Source of the DNA: Rhizoclosmatium globosum
Taxonomy: Eukaryota; Chytridiomycota; Chytridiomycetes; Chytridiales; Chytriomycetaceae
Assembly: GCA_002104985.1 (NCBI GenBank)
Contig: MCGO01000025.1
Coordinates: 62,001 to 126,000, forward strand
Direction: 5' to 3'
DNA: 64,000 nucleotides
Shown here: in pieces, positions 41,012 through 52,525 of the stretch
Layout: each line of letters starts with the position of its first letter
Position numbering within the stretch: the first letter of the stretch is position 1
Notes under the pieces: generated by a model
What the model was told of the DNA's origin: nothing
The model's database searches: none
The model's input: the letters and a program-made list of their open reading frames with translations, nothing else
Position numbers and translations under genes: made by a program

Positions 41012-44000
41012 ATGGACACCAAAAGAAGCAATGAAAGAGCTTCCGGCACCGATTCTTCGGAGGCCATCTCATCTTCCAAATTGAGAAACCTCTTGAAAAT
41101 AGGAACCCATGGAACCGCTATGCCTTTGTACCTTAGAGCTCAAATATTCACTTCAATTTGCTTGCCTATCGCTGCTATAGCTCTTCTCTGCGGTCTACTC
41201 ACAAATATTGATGAATCTTCCAACAGAAACTTTCAGATACAAGTACCGCATCTGTACGTCAATGGTACAGGCTCAAGTATGATGGCTAATACTTACTGGC
41301 GATCATTAGCCATGTTTTCCACATATCTTACAAATCAGAAAGCGTCATATATTGTTGACTCCAAGTACATTTCCACGTCAAGTGGAGTGGGGAAATCAGA
41401 TTTTTCGAACGGATACAGCTTGTACGCAGCAACTGATTCTGACGTAAGCAAGGCCGACCTACAGTATTACCTTCCCGACAACAACCCTCAAAAAACAAAT
41501 ATCTCATTATACACAAGTCCCAAGACGTATCCACACCTAGGATCCATTATGATCCCCACAATAGCCGGAGCTATGGGGATCGTTTACAACATTCAAGGGT
41601 TTCCCGAAGGCGCGTCTTTGATTCTGAACGGATCTGTATTGGGCGACATCTTTTGTGGGGCAATCTCTTGGTGGAATGATACAGCAATCCAACAATTAAA
41701 TCCTTCGATCGTAATGCCGAGTAAAATGATCAAGGGTACGGGGAGAGGGGATTCCAGTGGATCCACACAAATATTCACGACGTACCTCGCCGCCCATTCA
41801 ACTCAGTTCGCAAATCGAATAGGAATTTCGAGTCAACCGAAATGGCCGTCTTCGTTTGTGCTTGGAAACAGCGCTGTAGAGCTTATTACATTTCTTCATC
41901 GGTTGTCAATTCCATCGCATATATACCAATGGAAGCAATCATGCAAGCAAAGGTATGCTCGATATTTCAATTTGTTAAATAACCAAAACCATTTCTAGAG
42001 TATCGGACAAGACCCTCAAGTCGCCATCCTCCTTAACAGCAACGGAACAAAAACAACGCCAACCACAGAAAGCGTTACCCAAGCCATGCAAAAAGTCGCT
42101 GCCGACACAGAATTTAGTAGACACAACTTCCTCACAATCTTGGACGTCAATGACCCAATAGCATACCCAATCGCCCTCATGTCATTCGTTCTTCTCCGTG
42201 AAAACTACTTTTGGTTCACGCCAGGCTCGGAAACAGACTGCCAAAGAGTGAAAGCACTCGTATATTTTTGGTACTACTTCTTGACGACCCAAGCGTTGTA
42301 ACAACCAATTTGAACAACGGATGGGTTTCAATCTCAGGAGAGTTTTGCAAGATAATTTACGAGCTTTGAGTTTAATTACGTGTAATCGTGAGAGTGTGAT
42401 GGACGCGTTGACGATTGAGTTGAATAGAAGGCATTTTACACTGGCAGTTGAGTTTTACTTTCATCTAAACCCCCCATTTTCCCGTTCTTTCTAAGACTTA
42501 AAAAAAACAACAACAAACAGGGGAAGCAGACTTTGACTGGGACTTTTCGCTCGAGTTTTGGGAAATGACCATAAATTCGAAACCAGCAAGTTCGGGTCAA
42601 CGCTCTACATTCTCTATTACGTCATATTATTCATTTCAAACGCCGTGCCATTTACTACAAACATGATCAAATATTTCAAAAAAAGCGGGTCACAAATTGA
42701 ACGCGATGATGCAGAAGCTCGAAGGACAGTGAGTATTCAAACTGGGTCCCTTACGAGTGGTGTCAAAGATGACGACGAAGATGAAGACGAAGAGGCAAAA
42801 AAGGCTGGTTACGTGAAATTCACAATGCAAAATCGGTTAGGGATTGGACACAATTTATCACCTGTTTTCAAATACTTATCTCTGCCTCCGAAAATCAAGC
42901 AACGTACATGAAAATCAGTATTTGGATGTGATTTCGTATTTCGGGATTATACCTAACTGGTTTCCTTTCGGTGTTATTCTTGGCTGTTTGGTCTTTGTTT
43001 GGATTGTTTGTATGTTGTATACACATACTTTTACGGTATCTTGGAGCAGTATTATCCTCGGAAGCTCATGAATTTGACACATTTTCACTCTTTTCTGGCC
43101 GATTTTCTTCCCAATTACGCCGTCATTTTCTACAATCCAAGCATCGACCTCTTATCCAAAGTCTTGGACTGTCGATTCAATTCTAATGAAATGGTGTATG
43201 AGGCTGCGTACGGATCTCTTTGCTGGACAAAAGGCCATTGGGTTATGTCAGTGATAAGTTTGGTTTTGGTTTCAATGTTCACAAACTTTGTCGTTCGATA
43301 TTCCAAGATTTTGAAGGTTTAATTTAGATTTTCTCATGTAAGGAAGCGTACTGATTACATTTCTTAGCTATTGAGAAAGCAATTTGATTTCAAAGATGAA
43401 GAATGGTATATCTATGTTGACTCCGTTGCGAAAACGTTCATCCTCATACTCTACTTTAATACCTCAAACAACTATTTCCTGCCATTAACGACGGCACTGT
43501 TGATTGGCCTGTCAATCTGCTCCTTGATTGGAAAACCGAACGAAATTTTCTGGTTCAACTATTTCCGTGGTGGAATGTACAGCTACTGCGCTATTGTTTG
43601 TTTGGTGCTATTTGTTCTTGAAATGAAGGTATCTAAAACGGATTACATTCAACGCGAATCCTTGTGCTACCAGATATCAATGGGCGTCTTGCTCGTCACA
43701 ATTTCTGTTTCTGTATTCACATATTTATTCTTGGCTGGTGCATACAAAGCTGGGTTGACAGATCGCGAGGTTAAACAGAAAGAGGAGGAACTTAAAAAAT
43801 TCTTTGCTGCTTTCGGGTAAGAAACGGTTGAACGCTTTATTTGATACTGAGACTATCGTAGAAGCGACGGCTGTCCATCTGACTTATTTGACGAAGCTGG
43901 TAATATGGAATCACGCAAGCAATCAGTCTTCCATGATAGAAAGCTATCAATTATAGCCTCTGCCGTAGACAACGCAGATCTAGGCATGGTTGGAGGTCCA

Positions 44001-44828
44001 GGAAGTATGATGGCTCCGTCAGAAGCAAGCAATGGAAGTTTTTCAAAAGAGCAATGGAAGCAGTTTGACGCAATGATTGTTTCTGCGAGAAGCATCGATT
44101 TAGTCACCAAAGATGAAGCGAAAGCGATTCGTTTGGCAATCAAATACGAAGATCCGATGATCGTGATGGTATTTGACCGGTCCGGAAGGAATTTGAACAA
44201 GTTCGTGGATGGCCTGAAAGTCAAAGTATTTCAAGCTTTGGCAAAGAGTCCAGCGGATTGCGGAACACGATTATTTACGACTCAAATGGCTTCTGTTGGA
44301 CCTGTCATTGCTAGTCAAGTACACTATCCTGTTATTCAAAATACCAATGAATCTTTCAGTCATGGTTCTTTACCGCGTGGTTCAATACAATACCAACAGC
44401 ATATGCTTGGGGAGCCGATTGGATACGCGCCTCGCGCTTCGTTCCAAGCACATTCTCTCCAAAGTGATACCTCTGGTCAACAATCGCTTCTGCGTTCTTC
44501 ATACCAACCACCACATCCTCGACCGAGAGATGGGTTACCGCATTCGCCAAATCAACGACTTTCCTATATTCCACCCAATGCCTCATCTCTCAGAGAATCA
44601 GCTGTGCAATATAGTATTCATCGAGGTTCAGCTGCTGGTAGCTCCAACTTACAGCCGCCGCATGCTACAGATGCAGCTCCAATGAAGATGATGGCACTGT
44701 CAATGATGCGGCCTGTTTCCATTGCAAAAGAGTTGCAACCAATAGGCGAATCAACACCACCAACTTCAAAAGAAGAAGATAACGACAAAGATCACGATGA
44801 TAAGAAGAACAATAATTCCATAAATTAA
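41012..44828 (+). CDS. PstS-like solute-binding domain fused to multi-pass membrane protein, copy 1
   Basis: The N-terminus has a signal-anchor helix (ICLPIAAIALLCGLLTN). An extracellular domain follows that resembles bacterial phosphate-binding PstS: HLYVNGTGSSMMANTYWRSL, IPTIAGAMGIVYNIQGFPE, LNGSVLGDIFCGAISWWNDT, IQQLNPSIVMPSKMIKGTGR and DSSGSTQIFTTYL. About nine membrane helices follow, including TLYILYYVILFISNAVPF, GVILGCLVFVWIVCMLY, FLADFLPNYAVIFYNPSIDL, MSVISLVLVSMFTNFVV and FNYFRGGMYSYCAIVCLVL. The cytoplasmic tail has EQWKQFDAMIVSARSIDLVT and AIRLAIKYEDPMIVMVFDRS. At least nine single-base frame steps occur (for example near 41887, 42290 and 42565), all explicable as shortened homopolymers when compared with copy 2. 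Ligand unknown. Confidence 0.6.
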
Positions 44829-44851
44829 AGCACTTTGTTTTTTTGTTTTTG

Positions 44852-46576
44852 ATGGAGTTCCTAACACCAGCCATCCTCGCACTCCTTCCTTCCAACGCAT
44901 CTGAGATATCGGACAACCTACGGACCAACAATCTCTGCGACCGATGCATCTTGCGAGTTCTCGGAGTCCGCAAAGCAACTCTCTTCGCATCATCGAATCT
45001 GGGCACGAGCCACCGTTGTCCAACCTGTTTCGGGCTCCTTCAACCAACAACGTCCACGTCCGCCGCCCTTAAAATAACCTCAAAATTAAGAGACGAGCAC
45101 TGGTCCGGCCTGACCTCCTTCTTCATCGCCCCGCACCTCCCAATCCAACTCGCTCTTCGATCCCGCGCAATCGACCTCCTCCTCTCAGCAAACAACCTCT
45201 CAATCGACCGCGGTGTCTCAAAGCGCGTCCCGAAAAAGTTTGACAGGAATCAGAGCAACAAGGCAAACAGCGATCGCAGGGCTTCAAACAAGGCGAACCA
45301 CCTCCCTCAGCTCGATCCAGCTGACAATCAGCTGTTTTCTGTGTCGCAGAAGCAGATTGACGTGAAGGATGCACTTGCAATGATGGTTGCACATGAGGTG
45401 TCGCGGATGACGGGGTTGGTCTTTGATCCCAAAGCTGCTTTTCATGTTGAACTCGCGTTTGAGCATGGAGAGACGGAGAAAGAGTTTGAGTGGGTCCGAG
45501 AACAGCGAAAACGAACGCGGCAAGACGTTCCGTGGCGGAAACCGGTCGAGAGTGGTGGTGATATTGTATTGGAGACATGGAATCAAATGGTGAATGCTGC
45601 AATGATGTTAGACTATCAGGATTTCGTGCGGGAAGAATACATTCCATTCAAGCCTGTTAACTCGGAATGTGCATGTACTGAGATCAAGTTGGTACACCTT
45701 TCGCTGTTTGTTGCAGGTATGTGAAGTGTGAAATTCCGTTCTACTCCTATAAACCTGTTCTATTCAAGGTCGATACAATAAGTACAGCAGGGAAGTCAGT
45801 AACGCTCGGATGGAATATAATGGAGAAAGACTTGTTGCAGAGTCAGTCGAAGAGTTGATTGGAGAACACCTAGATTCGCTCTTTCATGCTGATGGACATA
45901 ATTTTGCGTCATCAGGTCGGGAAGATGTCGATGTGTTGATGCTCGGGAGTGGAAGGCCGTTTTACATGGAGCTTGTGAATCCAAAGAAACAAGACATATC
46001 TCAAAACCAAGTGCGGGTTGCTCAGGAGCAAATCAACAAAACGCGGGAAGGCAAAATTCGCGTCACTCATTTGCAATTAGTTGAAAAGTGAGATTCTCTT
46101 TGTGGCTCCCTTTTTATACTGCAATTTCTGACGTGCTCTATAGAGATGAGACAAAACATCTCAAGAACTCAGCCTCGACGAAACGAAAGTCATATTCAAC
46201 ATTAGTTCAACTCTCGAAGCCAGTCACTTTACATCAATTGAATGAGCTGTCGAATATGAAGGACCTGGCATTGAAACAGCAGACACCCATTCGAGTGATG
46301 CGGTCGAGGTCAGATTTAGAGCGCGATAAGGTTGTGCACGAGATGAATGTGTATCCAGAGAATGAAGGAGTTCTGAGAGAAACTGGGGAATACGTCTATG
46401 ATTTGATACGAATTGATTTGACCACGAGCGCGGGAACCTATGTGAAAGAGTTTTGCCATAGTGACGGAGGGAGGACGGTTCCAAGCATCAAGGAGTTATT
46501 GGGAGTTGAGAGTGCAACCGTGGTCGCCTTAGACGTACTACAGGTTTTCTTAGACTGGCCAAAAGAGACTGAATAA
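44852..46576 (+). CDS. PUS10: tRNA pseudouridine synthase Pus10
   Basis: Three exons, 44852-45716, 45769-46087 and 46144-46576, with GTATGT/GTGAGA donors and in-phase joins. The N-terminal THUMP-containing part carries the zinc pairs LCDRCILRVLG and HRCPTCFGLL. The catalytic half is characteristic: RYNKYSREVSNA, SSGREDVDVLMLGSGRPF (the Asp after RED is the expected nucleophile), QINKTREGKIRVTHL and SAGTYVKEFCHSDGGRTVPS. Pus10 makes pseudouridine at positions 54/55 in the T arm of tRNA; it is present in archaea and many eukaryotes but not budding yeast. An insertion of basic residues follows residue 120. It starts just 23 bp after the stop of the preceding receptor gene. Confidence 0.92.
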
Positions 46577-46807
46577 ATTGATAAGAAAAGGGGAGTTCAA
46601 GAATAGCAAAACCATCACCCACTTTGACACCACAAACAAAGACGACATTGACCCAGACTTGGATACCCTCAACTATGTCATCCAAAAGTTGTTTAACGTC
46701 TTCAAAACAACGAGAAACGCGTTCCAAAAACTGTTCAATTCATTGTATTCAAGATTCAGAATGGTAAAATGCTACAAAAAAAAATATACTATAGAATCGA
46801 GTGTTCA

Positions 46808-48026
46808 TTAAACACATCCTACATATCCACCCTTCACAAGGCACTGTCCAGGACATTTGCTTTGTTCAATCCACGCCAACGAGTTTCCAGCAACATAAGA
46901 ACAGATCAAAATTGTTTTCGCATCGCTTGCACACTTCCAGTCTCCATAAGTGCAACTGTTACTGATGGGACCGTTGTTCTGAGAAGGCGCGTTATTCCAA
47001 AATTGGCCAGAAGGACCATTGTTGACTGGACCGTTGTTGGTAGGACTGTTGTTAGTTGAACCAGCAGAAGGACCAGAAGAACCAGTTGCAGGAACACCAG
47101 AGGCTTGGTTTGGGACCCATAGATCCTTGGTCTTTGTTCATGCAACCGACATATCCGTTGGGACCGTTATCAACGCAATACTGAGACGGGAGACACTTTG
47201 ATTGCCAGACCCAAGAGAGTTGGGTTGTGGATGTGTAGGCACATTGGTAGAGGGAGAGGTTATCTGCCTTTGAACATTGGAATTTTCCAAAGGTTTGGCA
47301 GGGACCGGTGGGAGGGGTGAGGGGGTCGATTCCTTTAGAAGGGTTGGAGTTGGAGTTGGAGGAAGTGGAAGGATTGTTTTGTGGATTAGGTGATGGATTG
47401 TTTGGTTGCTGGGTAGAGGAAGAGGAGGAAGAAGAAGGTGCATTGATACATCCTACGAATTGTCCGTTGTTTGAGCAGATCGTGTTTGGTCCGCAAGTGG
47501 AATGTGGACGCCAAGCCAAGTGTTACCGCAACATACCCACACTGGAACAATGACTGGTTGTCGGTACCACACGCAAAGTCACCGTTGAGATTGCAAGGTG
47601 AGTTTTGGGAGACAACGAGGGAGGCAGAAAGCTGTGCACAACCAGACTGGAGGGCAGACGCGACGGCAGCGGTGTCCTTGTCGCTGGGACTGATGCACGA
47701 CGAGACGACTTTGAGAAGCGACTGTTGGTTGGGCGGGGAGCAAATACACGTGGCCTGATCGAGGGTTGGAACGAAGGATGCCGAAGAAGACGCGGCTGCC
47801 TGGATGTCAATCTTGCATGATGAGTACACGGCAAGAAGGGCCTTGGCATCATCCACACAGTCTGTGCACCTTGAGAAGATGATGATGATGTGGATGTTGT
47901 GGTGTTGGATGGTGTTGATCCAACCGCAGCCCGGCCGCCGGTGAAAATGGATGCAAAGTTTGACCACGAAAGGGCCATGGCAGAGTTGGCAGTTGAGACT
48001 AGAATGAGAGTTGTTGCGAGCTTCAT
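46808..48026 (-). CDS. Secreted Cys-rich protein with three CBM19-like modules
   Basis: The start MKLATTLILVSTANSAMALS is a signal peptide. A Cys-rich N-terminal region (CTDCVDDAKALLAVYSSC, DQATCICSPP) may join through an intron with a GTCAAA donor. Three related modules follow: SPCNLNGDFACGTDNQSLFQ to ICSNNGQFVGCINA; GPCQTFGKFQCSKADNLSLY to NGYVGCMN; and SCTYGDWKCASDAKTILICS to GGYVGCV at the stop. The C..G.F.C......C.......W....C....C pattern resembles chitin-binding CBM19. Ser/Asn/Pro linkers separate them. Both module junctions need a +1 frame step, near 47519 and 47136. Either the sequence has two extra bases or this is a pseudogene. Likely a wall or extracellular protein. Confidence 0.45.
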
Positions 48027-48375
48027 TGAATGGTTTTGTTTTTGGAAGGATGTTGTTGCAGTTGTTGTTCTTAAGTCTTCTTGATTTTGTGTTCGACCGT
48101 GGATCTCCAACAGGGTTTAACCACATGTTGAACCAAGTTATTTTCTTTGTTCTACTGATTTTCTGTCTTTTCTCAGCGGATTTACTGCTTTAATTGCCGG
48201 ATTCATTTAAGAACGATCTTTCAACTTTATTCATGCAACCTACGAAACTTGATGTATTGCATGTATTTCTGGATTGGCCGAAGCCTGTAGCCTAAATTCT
48301 AATGATTTCTTTTCCCATAAAATCTTTATTGTTGGTATAGAGTTGTTCTTATTGTTCAGGTAAAAGTAACTCACA
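48027..48375. other. Divergent intergenic region
   Basis: About 350 AT-rich bases between the Cys-rich secreted gene (minus) and receptor copy 2 (plus). At 48230-48292 there is a stretch (ending ttggccgaagcctgtagcc) that resembles the 3' end of the PUS10 coding sequence (46540-46575, ttagactggccaaaagagactg), hinting at a small duplicated fragment. No gene seen. Confidence 0.35.
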
Positions 48376-51300
48376 ATGGTCCGCACAATGGATGCATGTA
48401 CACAATACAAAGATCATTATCTCCAAAATGGAGCAGAATCTGTCAACGTTGCCCTTAAGTGTCAAGTCTCGGATCAGTTGTTTTGTGCTTGCACCATTTG
48501 CATCATTTTTATACTTTGCGGACTCCTCACCGCCTATGTCAATGAATCTATTACTGCCTTGTCAACTCATACAGAACCACCACACATTCTTGTTAACGGA
48601 TCTGGTTCATACTCTTCACAAATACTATGAAACGTGCCAGCGCCTTATTTGCAGACTACCTCATCCATCAACAATCTAACTACGAAGTTGACCTTGATTT
48701 CAAGAGTATCGGAAGCGCCAAGGCCAATTGGAGTTTTTAAACGATTACAATTTGTTTGCAGCAACGCACGTTGACGTTGATGCAGAGGAATCTCAATACT
48801 TCTTACCTCAAAACGTGGAAACATTGGAGAACGTGACGCAGTATGTGGATCCAAGAGCACCACAACATTTGGGTTTATTAATGATGCCGGTTCTTGTTGG
48901 TGCTGTCGCAGTCATTTATCACTTTCCAGAATCGTATGATGACTCATCGCCATTGATTCTTACTGGTGCATTATTGGGTGACATTTTCAGTGGTGCCGTT
49001 GTGTGGTGGAACGACACGTCAATCCAAAACCTGAATCCATTGACCCCCCTTCCACGAAAAAAGATTAGTGTTATTGCTCGAGGAGATTCTGGAGGCACTA
49101 ACTTGGTATTTACGGAATTCATGAGTTTGTATTCTAAACGTTTCAGGGAAAGTGGTATTGGAGTGTTGGGGAGCCCAAATTGGCCTCGTTTCGTCAGAAC
49201 AGGCGATTCGGCAACAGAAGTTATTTACATGTCCTCGGCAATAGATTATTCCATTACGTATCTTGAAAATGAAATGGTGTTGCAAGCTCAACTGCTGGGT
49301 TTACATTGTCAAGTAGCTTCAATTGTAAATTCAAACAATATGGGAAAAGCCCAAGTATTGGATCACTTTTGTCAATCATGGAATCTATTCCTGTGTCTGA
49401 ATCTCTCAAGCGACATAATTACTTGAGTATAATTGATAGCAAGAACCCAAACGCATATCCTATCGCGTTTAGCATGTTTGCATTAGCTCATGAGCACTAT
49501 TACTACTTTTCACCGCCACCAGATAATAATTACTGCGAACGAGTGAAAAGAATGGTTTATTTTTGGTACTTCTACCTCACAAGCAACGAAGTCAGTTCTT
49601 CGAACGCCAATATTGGCGTAACTTCAATAACTGGCTCGCTGTTAGAGTATAACTTGAAAGTCTTGAGTCTGGTCACGTGTAATAAGATCAACATTATGAA
49701 GCAGTTGGAAAAGGAACTGGACGAAAGAAGTTTTACGAAAATTGTTGAGTATCAATCGCACAAAACATGGTTTAACTGACGTATTTTGTGACAGATGAGC
49801 ATGATATTGAGTGGGACGTTTCATTGACGGTTTGGCAGAATGACAACAAGTTTCAGACAACTCCTGTAGGAACATCATTGTACTTTTTGTTCTACGGAAT
49901 CCTGATATTGGCTTGCCTGATCCCATTTTTTCTTAACATGCACAAATTGTTGAAGAAGGGTGGTGACTCGCATCATGATGTTGGAGCACACAGGTCAAGT
50001 CTTGCCATAAAGGGACAATATCATATTAAAAATGAATATTCTAATGAGGAGGATGATCTGGAAGAATTGGAAGAATTGGAGGCAAAGATGCAAGGGAAAG
50101 TCAGGTTCACAACACAAAACATATTGGGCATTCTTACCCAGTTCATAACGTGCTTTCAAATCCTCTATTTATGCATGTCAAGCTCTGTAGTAATTCAGCA
50201 TAATATTTGGGTTGATATTGTTTCGTACATCGGCATTATTCCTGGATATTACGAATTCGCAATTATTCTCAAATTTGCTGTTTTCATATGGATTGGCGGT
50301 ATATTCTATACAACATATTTTCATCAAGTTCTAGCTGAGCATTATCCACACAAACTTATCAACATGACTTCGTTTCACGCGTTCCTGGCTGATTTCTTGC
50401 CAAACTTTGCTGTACTTTTGTACAATCCGAGTGTGGAATTACTGGCAAAGGTATTGGATTGTCGGTTGAATCCCCATACATGGAAGTATTCCAACAGTTA
50501 TAACGAGACTTGTTGGACAAAACATCACTGGATAGAGTCTGTGATAAGTTTGGCTTTGACTTGTACATTTACGGCATCTGTCGTTCGTTACAGCAAAGTC
50601 CTAAAGGTTTGTATGCAAGCCTGTTGCAAAAAAACAACTAAAATTAACGCAGTTACTGAGAAAACAATTCGACTTCAAAGATCATGAGTGGTGTATTGTA
50701 AGTACTGACAGAATGCTGCTTTGAGTAACATTTGTTTTATGTAACTGTTAGTACTTGGAATCAGTTGCCAAGACGTTCATTGTTATCCTGTACTTCAATT
50801 TTAATGACTTGCCATTCCTTTGCACGACATTTGTCATACTTGTAGGATTGTCTCTGTGCAATTTGATTGGAAAGCCAAATTACGTCATGTGGTTTAATTA
50901 CTTCCGTGGTGGGGTGTATACTTATGCTGCCTTGGTATGCGGAACCCTAATTGCATTCGAGGTTCAAGTTTCTTCAGTCGATTTTAGCAACCGCCATACA
51001 ATCAGTGGCAAATTGAGCCTCGGTTGCTTGTTGCAACACTCAGTTTATGTGTTTTCACCTTTGCCTTCATTTCAACCCGATACAGAGCAGGGCTATCATC
51101 CAAACAAATGGAGCTAAAAAAAGAGGAACTAAAAAGTTCTTTGAGGCGTTTTCAGAATCGTATCGGGATGAGGAATCGCAACGCCTTGCATCAGCAGCCG
51201 GAGTTGTCGAGGACGGCATAACTCCAATAATTGGACAATTCGAATTAAATAAGGCTGGACTTATTGGTAAGAGTCATAGTGGTAGCGTTGGATGCCTAGA

Positions 51301-51754
51301 CCCAGGGAGTGGCGGTTTCTCGGCAGTGAGTGATTCATATCTTGGTGGATTCAATCATATTGACAACTTTAAACTGCAGGAACAATGGAAGCAGATTGAT
51401 AATATGATTTCGGTGGCGAGAAATGTTGGTTTACTCTCAAAGGAAGAGGCGAAACCAATCAAACTAGCAATCAGATCCGAAGATCCAATCATTCCAATCA
51501 TATTCTCGCGATCAAACAAGAACTTGAATGTATTTGTTGAATATTTGAAAGCTAGAGTGTATACTATCTTGTCTTCGAATCCTCGCAATTCGAGTAGAAA
51601 TGGGAATATAGTGAATCAATCACTTCAGAAACAGCCAAGTTTAAATTCAGTGCAAGTTGGTCGAGGTTCTCAGATAGTAGCAACACGTATCACTTCAACA
51701 AGGGAGATACATCGTTCTCCGTTAGCACAGAACTCATCAAAACGGAACGAATAA
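48376..51754 (+). CDS. PstS-like solute-binding domain fused to multi-pass membrane protein, copy 2
   Basis: Same architecture as the gene at 41012-44828. Signal-anchor FCACTICIIFILCGLLTAY; binding domain PHILVNGSGSYSS, LMMPVLVGAVAVIYHFPES, GALLGDIFSGAVVWWNDTSI, RGDSGGTNLVFTEFMSLYSK. Membrane helices include SLYFLFYGILILACLIPFFL, GILTQFITCFQILYLCM, YYEFAIILKFAVFIWIGGIF, FLADFLPNFAVLLYNPSVEL, ESVISLALTCTFTASVV, VAKTFIVILYFNF and VYTYAALVCGTLIAFEV. The Cys-containing loop CRLNPHTWKYSNSYNETCWT has a glycosylation site. The tail has EQWKQIDNMISVARNVGLLS and PIKLAIRSEDPIIPIIFSRS. Introns near 50600-50660 and 50700-50752. Frame steps near 48626, 48733, 49363, 51030 and 51130, mostly at homopolymers. 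Confidence 0.62.
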
Positions 51755-51813
51755 AGTCGCCTTGTTTTTAATATTGATACTTGAAGCATGTACGTTTATT
51801 TTGATGACTACGT

Positions 51814-52525
51814 TCACTCTCCATGCTTCAAGACACGAACAAAATCACGGTAATTAAAATCCTTGTCTTCTAATGGGGCTCCTTTGAACATAATATCGAC
51901 CTGAAACCCCAAGAAATCGTTAATGCACAGATTAAAACAATCGTATTTACCTCTTCATGAGTGAATCGATCACCCATAGTTGTCATACACTCTCGCAAGA
52001 GTTCCGCGTCAATAAATCCAGTTTTGTTTTCATCGAAGCATTCAAACGCCTGAAGAATCTCATGCTCTGGATCTGTCCCGCTCATTTTTTCGCCCATACT
52101 AACCATGGACATGATGAGATTTTCCATGACTTCAGAAGAGCGAATACTTACAGCGTTAAGAACATTGTAAAGTTGATTGAACCAGGAGCTCTTTAATCAT
52201 ACTGTCGATATACTCATCGGAAGGTGTCTGACCTAAGAGAGGAAGCTGGGTATTAGAATTTTGACGTGTTGTATGTTTGACGTTCAGATAATCGCGACTT
52301 ACCCAAGCTAGAGAGCATATCCTTAATATCTTCGCGATCCAAGAACCCGTCAGAGTCGTGGTCAAACATACTGAAGGCTTCCTTGAACTCGGCGATTTGA
52401 TGTTGCTCAAACATTGCAAACACGTTCGAGTTCTGACGCACAGCACGCTTCTTCTTCTCTTTTCTGGCTGACTATGCATAATATTTAGTTGGATGCTATG
52501 ATAGTGAAGGGATGTTATTCACCAT
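51814..52525 (-). CDS. Myosin II regulatory light chain
   Basis: EF-hand protein that binds the neck of non-muscle myosin II. First exon is ATG only (52523-52525, donor GTGAAT); exon 2 starts at 52471 with [22 protein letters not shown]1 is [20 protein letters not shown] with a usable calcium/magnesium site; then [14 protein letters not shown], the EF3 region [27 protein letters not shown], and the last exon [14 protein letters not shown]. The phosphorylatable Ser before NVFAMF is kept (Ser19 of animal RLC), but the preceding Thr is Asn. Near 52188 the frame breaks between MIKE and [11 protein letters not shown]; one missing base would restore a block conserved in all RLCs, which suggests a sequence error. 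Confidence 0.88.
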
